The notes: generated by a model not told the origin, from the letters alone. Counted from the first letter of the stretch, positions 54,466-64,000 are shown. The stretch: 64,000 nt of DNA from Hippophae tibetana (GCA_037013495.1 CM072808.1:6921319-6985318), one strand, 5' to 3'. Made by a program: numbers and translations.

Positions 54466-54647
54466 CTTGGTTAATACTAATTATGTTACAAAAAAAAAAA
54501 AAAATAAAAAATAAAAAATAAAAAAAAATTTTCTTTTTAGGGTTTAACTAGTTTTGTTTAAGTGTTTGGTATAAAATAACATGTAAATTTTATCTAAATT
54601 TTTTTATTTTGTTGACAGGAGTTTTAAATTTACGTTTACAATAGTCT

Positions 54648-55985
54648 ATGCGTGGTAGGAGATCCTTAGGAAACCCCCTTACACCATATGTAAATAAATT
54701 TCATAAATTTAAACAAGTGTCAACAAAACTGGATTCTACCCATCAACCTGTTTTTGAGCCAAACATAGAACCAAGTCTTAATCCTTTACTAGAACCAAAA
54801 GAAATGGAGGAAAACCAACCTATGAGGGAAACCACGATGAAGGAGTTTGCAAGACCGGTGATTGGCACGGCAACTGCCGCTATCCAGTTGGGAGAGGCTG
54901 CTCGGAATTATGACCTTAAAAATATTCATTTTTCTATGCTTCCTTCCTTTTATGGGTTACCTAATGAAGATTCTCTTTCCTTTATGAGAGATTTCTATGC
55001 TACGGTCCAAACATTCCCCCTCGGTATTCTAAACGAGGATCAACTTAGGATGAGATGTTTTCCCTACACTCTAAAGGATAAGGCCAAAGCTTGGTTGATG
55101 TCACTTCCCCCAGGTTCTCTGATGACATGGGGTAACATTTACAATAAATTCATGGGAAAATTCTATTCCCATCAAAAAACATCAGAGTTGAGAGGAAAGA
55201 TTGCTACTTTCTCTCAGATGGATGGAGAACCATTCCATGAAGCTTGGGATAGGTTCAAGATGTTTCTCACTCAGTGTCCCCATCATAGCTTTCCCCTGCA
55301 GTTGCAGAACCAATTCTTTTACGATGGACTTACACAACAATGTCAGTTCATTGTCGACAACGCTGCAGGAGGAGCAATAGGAGAAAAGACTGCCTCAGAG
55401 ACGTATAACCTCTTTGAGATGTTGGGTGCTAATTCCCAACAGAAAAGCTCCCGAGTGAGAAAAGCTGGAGTTCATGAAATCGACTCCAGTAATGAAGTTC
55501 AACAACAACTTGTTCAACTGACTAAGCAAGTTGCCCTTCTCGCTACACAAACCAACACCAATAATGATCAATATGGTTTGTATAGCAACATGGGACATGG
55601 TACTGAAGCCTGTCCATATCAAGGAGAAACAACTGGACCTGAACAGGTCAATGTGTTGGGAGCATATCAACAGAGACCAAGGTTTGATCCCAACTCAAAT
55701 ACCTATAATCCTGGGTGGAGAAGTCATCCAAATTTCTCTTGGAGGCAAAACAACCCTCCTTTCACTCAAGGCTCAAACCAGGCAGGTCAGCAATTCCACC
55801 CACCTATTCCAAGAAGCATTCCCAATAAACCAACCCTGGAGGACAACTTGAATTCTTTTATTCAAGTCTGTAGGGATAATCAATCTAAAACCAATCAACG
55901 GTTGGACTCTGTGGAAGCTTCTATCAAAAAGGTGGAAGTTCAAGTTGAACAGTTAGTTGAACATTTGCAAAAAGGCAAAGACTAA
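54648..55985 (+). CDS. gag: Stand-alone Gag (Gag1), 445 aa
   Basis: A structural Gag that would form the cytoplasmic particle and bind genomic RNA. The start is the first ATG of the frame, giving a basic N-terminus (MRGRRS). Residues ~85-265 are the retrotransposon Gag core, including [13 protein letters not shown] at 135-147 and QNQFFYDGL at 220-228. The nucleocapsid motif at 309-322 reads Y-x2-Y-x4-H-x4-C: both first cysteines are tyrosine (codons TAT at 55,572 and 55,581). A C-terminal helix suited to a coiled coil lies at ~395-443. The frame then stops; no protease or RT follows in frame. It is about 73% identical over 181 gap-free residues (hand count) to the Gag at the start of the next frame. 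A possible 3' splice site, TTTTGTTGACAG, ends at 54,618. The intact frame argues against a pseudogene. Confidence 0.92.
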   Translation: MRGRRSLGNPLTPYVNKFHKFKQVSTKLDSTHQPVFEPNIEPSLNPLLEPKEMEENQPMRETTMKEFARPVIGTATAAIQLGEAARNYDLKNIHFSMLPSFYGLPNEDSLSFMRDFYATVQTFPLGILNEDQLRMRCFPYTLKDKAKAWLMSLPPGSLMTWGNIYNKFMGKFYSHQKTSELRGKIATFSQMDGEPFHEAWDRFKMFLTQCPHHSFPLQLQNQFFYDGLTQQCQFIVDNAAGGAIGEKTASETYNLFEMLGANSQQKSSRVRKAGVHEIDSSNEVQQQLVQLTKQVALLATQTNTNNDQYGLYSNMGHGTEACPYQGETTGPEQVNVLGAYQQRPRFDPNSNTYNPGWRSHPNFSWRQNNPPFTQGSNQAGQQFHPPIPRSIPNKPTLEDNLNSFIQVCRDNQSKTNQRLDSVEASIKKVEVQVEQLVEHLQKGKD

Positions 55986-56035
55986 TTCAATGAAGAGGAG
56001 ACATTGAGTTTTTTCATTCTGCAATCTCCAAGCAA

Positions 56036-56085
56036 CGTCTTACTAGAAGACGCTAAATTTTAGTCCTGTATGGGAGGTCACCCAT
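56036..56085 (+). other. Two-hairpin module after gag1
   Basis: Hairpin 1 is CGTCTT-ACTAG-AAGACG (56,036-56,052). Hairpin 2 is ATGGG-AGGTCA-CCCAT (56,070-56,085). The same pair in the same order and spacing follows pol at 61,516-61,564. Such a module (CGTCT..AGACG, then TGGGAGGCAACCCA) is, as I recall, common just after pol in plant Athila-like elements. Finding it after gag1 shows that gag1 carries its own copy of a post-pol tail. Function unknown. Confidence 0.8.
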
Positions 56086-56117
56086 TATTGTATTTTCCTT
56101 TGTTTTAGTTTGCGTGT

Positions 56118-56173
56118 AATAAAAATTCAGATGAAATAAAATTCGTTTGTTTCAAAAATTCTGTCCATTCGCT

Positions 56174-56206
<33 letters not shown>

Positions 56207-56207
56207 T
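56118..56207 (+). terminator. Possible internal poly(A) signals and A-run after gag1
   Basis: AATAAA occurs at 56,118-56,123 and 56,135-56,140, after a T-rich stretch. A pure run of 27 A lies at 56,181-56,207, 41 bases after the second signal. This could end a short gag1-only transcript, or be the fossil poly(A) tail of a captured gag1 mRNA, or just another A-run like those in the leader. The remaining interval up to 56,331 has no gene. Confidence 0.4.
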
Positions 56208-56331
56208 ATTAGGTTCCTTGCACTTTTTGCTTTTACGTTTTATCAAGTTATACATATTTCTTAGAGATATCTACTAAAAGCAAAATGTTGATACACAATA
56301 GGAGGAGGATCATTTTCAACTACAAACAACC

Positions 56332-59300
56332 ATGAGAGATGCTGAAGATAGGCGGAAAAAGATGAAAGAATATACAATGCCAATCATTGGCAATGTAACT
56401 TCCGGTATCCAATTACAAGAGGCTGCAAGGAATTATGAATTGAAAAAGATTCATTATTCTTTGTTGCCTTCCTTTTACGGTATCCCTAATGAAGACCCTT
56501 TGCATTTCATTCGAGAATTCTATGCTATTGTCCAAACCTTTCCACTACATGCAATTAATGAAGATCAACTTAGGATGAGGTGTTTTCCTTACACTCTCAA
56601 AGATAAAGCTTGGTCATGGTTCATTACTCTACAGTCAGGTTCTCTTAAAACTTGGGAGGCAGTCTATGAAATTTTTATGGGTAGGTTCTATTCCCATCAA
56701 AAGACTGTTGATCTAAGAACAAAGATAGCAACATTTTCTCAAATGAATGAAGAGCCCTTTCATGAAACTTGGGAACGATTCAAACTCCTTTTCATTCAAT
56801 GTCAAAATCATAGCTTTCCCTTACAGCTACAAAACCAATTCTTTTATGATGGATTGACACTACAGAGTCAATACATGGTTGATAATGCTGCTGGAGGTGC
56901 TGTAGGAGAAAAGACCGCAGAGGAAACCTATAATCTTTATGAGCTGTTGGGTTCTAATTCCCAACAAAGAGGTGGTAGAAGGAAAGCAAAGGTCAATGAA
57001 GTCGGCTCTGATAATGAGATAACCTTGCAACTTGCTGAATTGACTAAACAAGTGAAATTCCTCACTTCCCACCAAATTTCAAATCAAGAGGTATGTGAAG
57101 TGTGTTGTTCAATTGGGCATGGTACTCATAATTGTTCAAATACTTGTGATTCTAGTGTCGATGCCATAGAGGAAGTTCAATCTTTTCAAAGATATCATCC
57201 AAACACCTATAATCACCCAGCCTACACCCAATATCCAACACTAAGGTCAGATAACAACCACCCTTACCCACCAAGCCAATCTTTTAAGCCAACCTTAGAA
57301 GATAGCTTGAATGCTTTTATTCAAGTTAGTCGTGACAACCAATTGATGACTAATCAAAGGTTGAACACCATGGAGGCTTCGGTTAAAAGGATTGAATCTA
57401 AAGTTGGGCAACTGGCTGAACAAATGCAAAAGAAAGAACCAGGAAAGTTGCCCAGTCAACCAGAACAAGCAAAGGATGTTAGAACCCTTCGAAGTGGTAA
57501 GGTAGTCAATACCAGTTTACCTGAAATCTCTAACAATCTACCTTGTAGTTCAGGTAACAAAGAAGGCGATACTCTAATCTCGCAAAAAGGAGAAACAAGT
57601 GTTAAACTTAACAAGCCTTCTGAAAAACTCATTGGGGGGTCATCTGACACCCCCAAAATTCAAAAGACAACAGAACCACACCAGATACAAGTACCTTTTC
57701 CCCACCGGTTGAAAGAATCCAAACAAGATAAGCAATTCACTGATCTTTTTAATATGCTCTCTAAAGTAAATATCAATTTACCATTATTAGAAGTGATCAT
57801 GAATGTGCCCTCATATGCCAAATTTTTCAAAGAGTTGAACACTAAGAAAAGGAGGTATGAACTGAATGAACGAGTAGTAGTATCAGAAATTTCTAGCGCT
57901 GTACTTCAGCACAAACTACCCCCTAAGTTGAAAGACCCTGGAAGTTTTATTATAAACATAACTATGGGGGATAGGAAGGTTGCTAAAGCAATGCTTGATT
58001 TAGGTGCTAGTATAAATTTGATGCCCTACTCTATATTCTTACAACTCCATCTAGGGGATTTAAAACCCACAACTATGTCCCTTCAACTTGCAGATAGATC
58101 TCTTAAATATCCAGAGGGAATAGTTGAGGATGTTTTGGTACAGGTAGACAAACTGATAATACCTGTTGACTTTGTGGTTCTGGATATGCAAGAAAATCCA
58201 GCATTGGACAGAGAGCACACAATATTGCTTGGTAGACCATTTATGGCAACTACTAAAACTATTATTGATGTCCAAGATGGAAATTTGACAATGACAGTCT
58301 TAGGAGAGACTGTTCATTTTAAAGTTTTTGATTCTTCACCTTTCCCTTCTATTTCTGCCATCGATGAAATATTCGATGTTGATCCTTTGGATAATCTTGT
58401 CCAAAACACCTTTTTCCGAACCAGAATAGAAGACAAGCTTGAAACCGTTCTTACACTTGAAAAGGTTGAAGAAGATGTAGATGAGGAAATAAAGGGGTAC
58501 CTTGAACAACTAGACAATAATGAAGTGATGACAAAATCTAGTACACTTTTAAATCTACCCAGTTCTTCATCTATTAAAGAGGCCAATCCACCTGAACTTG
58601 AACTCAAAGACTTACCTGAGCACTTAAAATATGTGTTTTTGGGAGAAGGGGAAACTTATCCAGTGATAATTTCTTCAACCTTGACCAAACCACAAGAAAA
58701 GGAACTCATCAAAGTGCTTAAACAGTTTAAGAAATCTATAGGTTGGAGTATAGGGGATATAAGAGGCATTAGTCCAACAATGTGTATGCACAAGATCAAC
58801 TTGGAGGACGGTGCTAAACCTGTACGAGAGGCCCAAAGAAGACTAAACCCAAACATGCAAGAGGTAGTTAAGAAGGAAATTCTTAAATTATTAGAAGAAG
58901 GGATTATCTACCCTATTGCAGATAGTAAGTGGGTTAGTCCAGTGCATGTGGTACCAAAGAAATCTGGGATAACAGTTGTTAAGAATGACAAAAGTGAATT
59001 AGTGCCCACTAGAATAATCACTGGATGGAGAATGTGTATAGATTTTAGGAAACTAAATTTATATACGAAAAAGGATCACTTTCCTCTTCCATTCATTGAT
59101 CAAATGTTGGAAAGATTAGCTGGGCACGAATTTTACTGTTTTTTGGATGGACTGTCTGGATATTATCAAGTACCCATAGCACCAGAAGATCAGGAAAAGA
59201 CCACATTTACATGTCCTTTTGGGACATTTGCTTTTCGCAGAATGCCATTTGGGTTATGCAATGCCCCTGCCACGTTCCAGAGATGCATGATATCCATTTT

Positions 59301-61503
59301 CTCGGACATGGTGGAAAAATTCATTGAGATTTTCATGGACGATTTCTCTGTCTTTGGGAACTCATTTGATGATTGCTTACATAAATTGACTTTGGTTTTA
59401 GAAAGATGCATTGAATGCAATCTAACCCTTAGTTGGGAGAAAAGTCATTTTATGGTTCAACAAGGGATAGTTTTAGGACATATAATTTCAAACAAGGGTA
59501 TTGAAGTTGATAAGGCAAAAGTTGAATTGATATCCAAACTACCTCCCCCTACATCTGTGAAGGGGATAAGAAGCTTCTTGGGACATGCAGGATTCTACAG
59601 ACGATTTATTAAAGATTTCTCTAAAATAAGTCGTCCATTATGTAACTTGCTATCCAAAGATGCTGATTTTGATTTCAACAATGACTGCCTTACTTCCTTT
59701 AATACCTTGAAAGATAAACTCACATCTACCCCTGTTATAATGGCACCAAACTGGTCTTTACCCTTTGAAATAATGTGTGACGCTTCTGATTATGCAATAG
59801 GAGCAGTCCTGGGACAAAGAGTGGATAAGCGTTTACATGTCATCTACTATGCTAGCAAAACACTCAATGATGCCCAGATGAATTACACCACCACTGAAAA
59901 GGAATTCTTGGCTATAGTATTCTCTTTAGACAAATTTCGGTCTTATTTAGTAGGATCTAAAGTGATTGTGCATTCTGATCATGCTGCTTTAAGATACCTA
60001 TTAAGTAAACCAAATGCCAAGCCAAGGTTAATCAGGTGGGTCTTACTCTTACAAGAATTTGACCTAGAAATCAAGGATAAGAAAGGCAGTGAAAACTTAG
60101 TAGCTGACCATTTGTCTAGGTTGATTTCTGACTTTAATTCTCTTAAAGATGAGAGTAATGACGATATAGTTGAAACCTTTCCTGATGAACAGTTATTTTT
60201 CATAGGTCCGAACCCATGGTACGCTGATATTGTAAACTATCTTGCCACTGGTGTTTTGCGACCTAACACTTCATATCAGGAAAAGAAAAGGTTTTTCAAA
60301 ACTATTAAGGACTATTTCTGGGATGACCCTTATTTATACAAGATTGGTCAAGATCAAGTCATCCGGAGATGTGTACCTGAAGAAGAACATAAGAGCATTC
60401 TGACTTTTTGTCATGAACTTCATTGTGGGGGTCATTTTGGAGGAGAAAAGACAGCCCGTAAGATATTACAGTCTGGATTCTTTTGGCCCACTCTTTTTAA
60501 AGATGCTCATATGTTTTGTGCACAATGTGATAGATGTCAAAGAACAGGAAACATAAGCAAAAGAGATGAAATGCCTTTGACATCTAATTTAGTTGTTGAA
60601 CTCTTTGACGTATGGGGGATTGACTTTATGGGTCCTTTTCCCCCATCTAATGGTTTTCAATACATTTTGGTTGCTGTGGATTATGTGTCCAAGTGGGTAG
60701 AAGCTATCCCCACCAAAACCAATGATGCTAATGTTGTTGTGAAATTCTTGAAAGATTTCATATTCAGTAGGTTCGGAACGCCTAGAGCTATAATAAGTGA
60801 TGGAGGTAGCCATTTTTGTAACAAACTCTTTGATGGAGTACTAAACAAGTACAACATCACACATAAGGTAGCTACTCCATATCATCCTCAAACTTCCGGA
60901 TTAGTGGAAGTAAGTAATAGGCAAATCAAGGGAATACTGGAACGCACTGTGCGTCCTTCAAGGAAGGATTGGGCATTTAAGTTAAATGATGCCTTATGGG
61001 CATACCGCACCGCTTACAAAACACCTATTGGGATGAGCCCTTACCGGTTAATCTTTGGGAAAGCGTGCCACCTTCCAGTTGAACTTGAACACAAGGCTTA
61101 TTGGGCAATTAAAGAGCTAAACATGGATTTAGATAAAGCAGGTGAAAAACGAGTACTCCAGCTTCATGAGTTGGAAGAAATTAGGAATGAAGCCTATGAG
61201 AATGCCAAATTATACAAGGAGCGTACTAAGCGCTATCATGACAAGAGGCTAGTTCCTAAGACTCTTCACCCTGGAATGAAAGTTCTTTTATTTAACTCTC
61301 GTTTGAGATTGTTTCCAGGAAAGCTAAGATCAAGATGGGATGGACCATTCAAAATAGTTCAGGTATCTGAACATGGAGTAGTAGAACTATTGGACTCCAA
61401 GACACAAAAAACGTTCAAAGTTAATGGCCATCGTGTCAAGCCTTATGTGGAAGAACCAAACAACATTGCTGAAATGGATTGCATTTGGCTGAGTAACCCT
61501 TAG
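56332..61503 (+). CDS. gag-pol: Gag-Pol polyprotein (Gag2-PR-RT-RH-INT), 1,723 aa
   Basis: One intact frame encodes the replication proteins. Gag core spans ~34-215, with a complete zinc knuckle C255-C258-H263-C268. The aspartic protease has D556 in [10 protein letters not shown] and ILLGRPF at 631-637. RT spans ~820-1,060, with [10 protein letters not shown] at 900-909, D939 in FLDG and the active site FMDD (1,001-1,004). RNase H has D1150, E1189, D1216 and D1259. Integrase has a zinc site H1361/H1368/C1399/C1402, catalytic D1431, D1490 and E1526 (35 residues between the last two), and a GPF module near 1,658-1,688. There is no chromodomain or second RNase H. The DLG protease triad is normal for this lineage. 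The ATG is the first in frame; a TAG lies upstream at 56,299, so this Gag lacks the basic N-terminus of Gag1. How ribosomes reach this second frame is not evident: splicing or reinitiation is needed. Confidence 0.96.
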   Translation: MRDAEDRRKKMKEYTMPIIGNVTSGIQLQEAARNYELKKIHYSLLPSFYGIPNEDPLHFIREFYAIVQTFPLHAINEDQLRMRCFPYTLKDKAWSWFITLQSGSLKTWEAVYEIFMGRFYSHQKTVDLRTKIATFSQMNEEPFHETWERFKLLFIQCQNHSFPLQLQNQFFYDGLTLQSQYMVDNAAGGAVGEKTAEETYNLYELLGSNSQQRGGRRKAKVNEVGSDNEITLQLAELTKQVKFLTSHQISNQEVCEVCCSIGHGTHNCSNTCDSSVDAIEEVQSFQRYHPNTYNHPAYTQYPTLRSDNNHPYPPSQSFKPTLEDSLNAFIQVSRDNQLMTNQRLNTMEASVKRIESKVGQLAEQMQKKEPGKLPSQPEQAKDVRTLRSGKVVNTSLPEISNNLPCSSGNKEGDTLISQKGETSVKLNKPSEKLIGGSSDTPKIQKTTEPHQIQVPFPHRLKESKQDKQFTDLFNMLSKVNINLPLLEVIMNVPSYAKFFKELNTKKRRYELNERVVVSEISSAVLQHKLPPKLKDPGSFIINITMGDRKVAKAMLDLGASINLMPYSIFLQLHLGDLKPTTMSLQLADRSLKYPEGIVEDVLVQVDKLIIPVDFVVLDMQENPALDREHTILLGRPFMATTKTIIDVQDGNLTMTVLGETVHFKVFDSSPFPSISAIDEIFDVDPLDNLVQNTFFRTRIEDKLETVLTLEKVEEDVDEEIKGYLEQLDNNEVMTKSSTLLNLPSSSSIKEANPPELELKDLPEHLKYVFLGEGETYPVIISSTLTKPQEKELIKVLKQFKKSIGWSIGDIRGISPTMCMHKINLEDGAKPVREAQRRLNPNMQEVVKKEILKLLEEGIIYPIADSKWVSPVHVVPKKSGITVVKNDKSELVPTRIITGWRMCIDFRKLNLYTKKDHFPLPFIDQMLERLAGHEFYCFLDGLSGYYQVPIAPEDQEKTTFTCPFGTFAFRRMPFGLCNAPATFQRCMISIFSDMVEKFIEIFMDDFSVFGNSFDDCLHKLTLVLERCIECNLTLSWEKSHFMVQQGIVLGHIISNKGIEVDKAKVELISKLPPPTSVKGIRSFLGHAGFYRRFIKDFSKISRPLCNLLSKDADFDFNNDCLTSFNTLKDKLTSTPVIMAPNWSLPFEIMCDASDYAIGAVLGQRVDKRLHVIYYASKTLNDAQMNYTTTEKEFLAIVFSLDKFRSYLVGSKVIVHSDHAALRYLLSKPNAKPRLIRWVLLLQEFDLEIKDKKGSENLVADHLSRLISDFNSLKDESNDDIVETFPDEQLFFIGPNPWYADIVNYLATGVLRPNTSYQEKKRFFKTIKDYFWDDPYLYKIGQDQVIRRCVPEEEHKSILTFCHELHCGGHFGGEKTARKILQSGFFWPTLFKDAHMFCAQCDRCQRTGNISKRDEMPLTSNLVVELFDVWGIDFMGPFPPSNGFQYILVAVDYVSKWVEAIPTKTNDANVVVKFLKDFIFSRFGTPRAIISDGGSHFCNKLFDGVLNKYNITHKVATPYHPQTSGLVEVSNRQIKGILERTVRPSRKDWAFKLNDALWAYRTAYKTPIGMSPYRLIFGKACHLPVELEHKAYWAIKELNMDLDKAGEKRVLQLHELEEIRNEAYENAKLYKERTKRYHDKRLVPKTLHPGMKVLLFNSRLRLFPGKLRSRWDGPFKIVQVSEHGVVELLDSKTQKTFKVNGHRVKPYVEEPNNIAEMDCIWLSNP

Positions 61504-61515
61504 CACCAAAAAGAT

Positions 61516-61564
61516 ACGTCTTGCTAAGACGTTAAACTAAGCGCTGGATGGGAGGCAACCCATC
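61516..61564 (+). other. Two-hairpin module after pol
   Basis: Hairpin 1 is ACGTCTT-GCT-AAGACGT (61,516-61,532). Hairpin 2 is GATGGG-AGGCAA-CCCATC (61,547-61,564). It starts 13 bases after the pol stop. It matches the module after gag1 with different loops but intact stems. Confidence 0.85.
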
Positions 61565-61820
61565 ATGTTAGGTAATTTTTTGTTATTTGTTTTATTTACT
61601 TAATTTTATTGTTTATTTTAGTTTACTTGTATGTGAATAATTTTTAAAATTGTTAAAACTAAAATATTTGTTGAGATGTTAGAAGTTCACAGCGATCTGT
61701 CTGTATACACTTTAATGATGAATATGATGGATGCACCTGCATTTCTTCATTACTACTTACACATTCTCAAGAAATAGGTAATCTTTCTCCTCTTTTCTCT
61801 TTATCTTTAATTTACAGTTG

Positions 61821-61860
61821 TTACATTGAGGACAATGTAAGTTCTAGGTTGGGGGTGGTG
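61821..61860 (+). other. Internal hairpin plus G-tract (PPT-like)
   Basis: TTACATTG-AGGA-CAATGTAA (61,821-61,840) is a perfect 8-bp-stem hairpin. It is followed by GGTTGGGGGTGGTG (61,847-61,860). The G-tract resembles the one that abuts the 3' LTR. It could be a second plus-strand priming site or a remnant of an earlier LTR boundary. Confidence 0.6.
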
Positions 61861-62488
61861 AAAAGTTACCATGCTATATATAAAAAAATTTATCACAAAA
61901 ATGTATCATATCTTTAAATCAAATTTAAGTAAATAGTTAAAGTCTTTGGTACTGTTAGATTAATTTTTGAAAACATATCATGAAATATTTTGTAATTATT
62001 TTTGATAATTAGTTAGTTTTTGTCATAACTAGTATTTCTTGATAAAATGTGGAAATTATATTAAACCCAAAATCGGTGTTTATGAATTTTTTTTTTTAGT
62101 GGAGACTACCCTTGTGAGATATAATTTGAGCCTAATTTCTTTTATTCAGAGTGAAATATATATTTTTTCTACTCCAAACACATTTCTTATTTATTCAAAA
62201 AGTTTAGATGATCTCTATAGGTATTAGCATTGAATGTATGAATTTTTTTTTTCTCATCTTAATAGAGTATCATATATTTTTGATTATTATTTTTTTTGCT
62301 TAGATTAAATGATTTGAGTAGAAATTGATAGTATATGCTTATATCTCATTTATGCATGACTGTTACAAAAACAAAAAGACATATCTGGGGTTACTTAAAC
62401 CAAGATCAAACAGAAAAGCCAAAAAAAAATTAACCACTCACCAAAATCCAAAAAAATGTACAATCTGTACATGGGTTGACTCTCTAAA

Positions 62489-62529
<41 letters not shown>

Positions 62530-63301
62530 AAAAAAATAAAAAAAAAAATAGAGAGATAAAAAAATAGTATCATCTACATACTATGACCCACATTGCCTAC
62601 AAAGTTGTGAGTAAAGGCTAATTACAAAAGAAAGATATAGGAAGTAATTCCCTAAAAAGTCATTGCAATTTCTTCATTTGTTAAAGCATATATCTTGAAA
62701 TTCTTTCTTAATGAGTTTGATTTATGCATGAAAATAATTTTTGTATCTGATATCTTTATAATTTATACATTCGATTCCTTTCATGAGATCAATGTTAAAA
62801 TAACACTTTGAGCCTTTATTCTTTATACATATGCGAACATATTAGTTCATTTCTATACATCAACTCTTTCGCATATAAATTAGTATGAGTGTTTGAACCC
62901 ATAGGATTCAGTGCTTTGAGAGTATTGACTTGTGAGGAATAGAGTCGAAGCGAATACTGATTCATGACACTGAAATTGGGTAAAATTAAATTGATACATT
63001 TTTGAAATGAAATATGAAAATGATTTTCGACTAATTATTGTAATAAAATCATGATTGTTTAAAGAGATTAAAATAACTTATGCTTGAGATTTTAATTATG
63101 ATCTTAAAGGAGATTAAAAAGTATGAGATATTTTTGTGATATGTTGTGTTCTTTTACTCTTAAATTAATTTTTGATTGTGTTGTAATTTTAATTTTTGAT
63201 TTGATTGTTTTTATCTTTACATTTAGTTCAATGTTTGTGGGTATCATTACTGAAAACCCTCACGAGACTCAAACTCGTCCACTAGGGCAACCTAGGGGTT
63301 T

Positions 63302-63334
63302 AACGGCTTGTTGCATAGGCTAAATGCAACCGTT
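63302..63334 (+). other. Hairpin upstream of the 3' LTR
   Basis: AACGG (63,302-63,306) pairs with CCGTT (63,330-63,334), and inside it TTGCAT (63,311-63,316) pairs with ATGCAA (63,324-63,329), leaving a 4-base bulge and a 7-base loop. A smaller hairpin, CTAGG-GCAA-CCTAG, lies just before it. This structured stretch is unlike the plain AT-rich sequence around it. Confidence 0.6.
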
Positions 63335-63387
63335 TCAATCCACGAAAGTGATTTAGGATAGTTTAATTTTTAGCTTTTATCGCTTCT

Positions 63388-63424
63388 CTTGCTAAGAGAC
63401 TAGCAAGAAGCTGGTTGGGGGTTG
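63388..63424 (+). other. Hairpin and G-rich plus-strand primer site
   Basis: CTTGCTA-AGAGAC-TAGCAAG (63,388-63,407) is followed by AAGCTGGTTGGGGGTTG, which ends exactly at the 3' LTR. By position it is the polypurine tract that primes plus-strand synthesis, although interrupted by pyrimidines. The purine-rich core is AAG...GGGGG. Confidence 0.7.
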
Positions 63425-64000
63425 TGATGAGTGCTCAAAAAGCACTAAAATAACCATGATTTTATGTACTGTAATTGATTAAAAATACATATATTTATAT
63501 GTTTTATCATATATTTATATAAATTTGTCTTTTTCGGAATCACGGGTATTTTTATTGTTTTTCAGGTATTTTGGCTTAAAAACGCAATGTAAAGACTTAA
63601 AGAGGAATATTTGAAGCAATACATCACAAATATATCAATAAATAAGTGAGAAAAGGTCAACAAACATGGAAAAATCGGACGAAATGGGTCGAAAAGGTCA
63701 AAAATGTCAAAAATACGGAAATCGCGCGTCGCAGCCCGGCCGTGCGCGCAGCCCAGCGCCCCAGCGCCCAGCCGCGCGCGCCCCAGCGCGCCCCAGTGCC
63801 CCATCCCGCGCGCGCTGGCATGCCCAGCTGCGCGCAACGCAGCGCGCTGGCACTGTTCACGCGCGCCGAGCTGCGCGCAGCGCCCAGCAGCCGCCCATCC
63901 GCGCGCCCAACGCGTTTTCGCCCCATTTTTCACGTGCAGCCGCCCCTGTGACGTCATGCTGACGTCATTGATGACATCAGCAAGTCCAATACGCGTTTTT
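63425..64000 (+). repeat. 3' LTR, first 576 bp
   Basis: Aligns to 51,680-52,255 at a constant offset of 11,745 bp, with A/T at 51,802/63,547 and G/T at 51,969/63,714 as the only differences. It includes the GC-rich block, both GCC-boxes, the G-box (63,931-63,936) and the TGACGTCA sites (63,949-63,967), but is cut by the window before the TATA box. Confidence 0.97.

Larger units (their letters stand above)
61565..63424 (+). other. Non-coding 3' region of the element
   Basis: About 1.9 kb, AT-rich, without an open frame that looks like a gene. Athila relatives often carry an env-like frame here; I see none, only short low-complexity frames. It contains an A-run followed by (TA)11 at about 62,486-62,528, hairpins and two G-rich tracts listed separately. 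Repeated weak sequence such as AAAGGAGATTAAAA lies near 63,060-63,120. Confidence 0.75.
51680..64000 (+). mobile_element. Athila-type Ty3/gypsy LTR retrotransposon (3' end outside window)
   Basis: The order is 5' LTR, tRNA-Asp primer-binding site, leader, gag, gag-pro-RT-RNaseH-integrase, non-coding 3' region, G-rich tract, start of 3' LTR. The 576 bp of the 3' LTR that are visible match the 5' LTR without indels and with two substitutions (51,802/63,547 and 51,969/63,714). If the 3' LTR is full length, the element ends near 65,470 and is about 13.8 kb. Athila assignment rests on the tRNA-Asp PBS, protease [16 protein letters not shown], a single RNase H, and no chromodomain after the integrase. 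Both long reading frames are intact, so the copy may be autonomous. It interrupts a B satellite monomer after GGTCAT. The extra upstream gag is atypical. Confidence 0.95.

Noticed and set aside
57985-58035. Protease active site DLG instead of DTG/DSG as a sign of inactivity
   Set aside because: DLGAS/DLGSS is the usual form in plant Athila-type proteases as far as I know, and the rest of the domain is intact.
55395-60813. Antisense frames within gag and pol
   Set aside because: They are shadows of the well-supported sense frames and have no domain of their own.
62325-63323. Frames of 80 and 66 codons as env-like remnants
   Set aside because: The first is Lys/Ile low-complexity from A-runs and (TA)n. 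The second is short and hydrophobic without a recognisable motif.

Overview
The window is plant nuclear DNA made of two things. Positions 1-51,679 are an uninterrupted, AT-rich satellite array. Positions 51,680-64,000 are the 5' part (12.3 kb) of a young Ty3/gypsy LTR retrotransposon of the Athila type that has inserted into the satellite. The pol domain order, the tRNA-Asp primer-binding site and the lack of a chromodomain or second RNase H point to a seed plant. I cannot name the species. No ordinary host gene, rRNA, tRNA or CRISPR array was seen.

Satellite (1-51,679). The basic monomer is about 361 bp. Two related forms, called A and B here, usually alternate, giving a dimer of about 722-726 bp. 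A carries an 8-bp inverted repeat and by chance an open frame of 90 codons; B lacks both. Dimers are organised into several higher-order repeats (HORs): a 2,178-bp hexamer pair at about 3.0-7.3 kb; a 726-bp dimer run at about 11.2-13.0 kb; 721-723-bp dimers at about 17.3-19.2 kb; a 1,444-bp tetramer at about 19.6-24.6 kb; 925/1,648-bp units with a fixed B|B truncation junction at about 24.6-31.2 kb; and about nine 2,174-2,182-bp hexamers (one expanded to 2,893 bp) from 31.6 kb to the insertion. A 2.07-kb block recurs 6.4 kb away, and chimeric or deleted monomers record unequal exchange.

Retrotransposon (51,680 to a predicted end near 65,470; about 13.8 kb). The 5' LTR is 2,046 bp and begins TGATG and ends CATCA. 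The 576 bp of 3' LTR in the window differ from it at two positions, so the insertion is recent. The U3 holds a very GC-rich block, then a G-box, GCC-boxes and three TGACGTCA-like sites, then a TATA box. After the PBS comes a leader with long A-runs and two tandem hairpins.

The unusual feature is the coding layout. A complete stand-alone gag (445 codons) is followed by a second gag fused in frame to protease, RT, RNase H and integrase (1,723 codons). The two Gags are about 73% identical over the core, yet the LTRs are 99.65% identical, so the two-gag arrangement is much older than this insertion. Gag1 has lost two of four zinc-knuckle ligands (Cys to Tyr at both positions). Both reading frames are followed by the same two-hairpin module. 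The arrangement suggests a separate supply of structural Gag beside a Gag-Pol. I know of no description of it, but could not search. The 1.9 kb between pol and the 3' LTR has no credible env-like gene; it holds two hairpin-plus-G-tract (PPT-like) sites.
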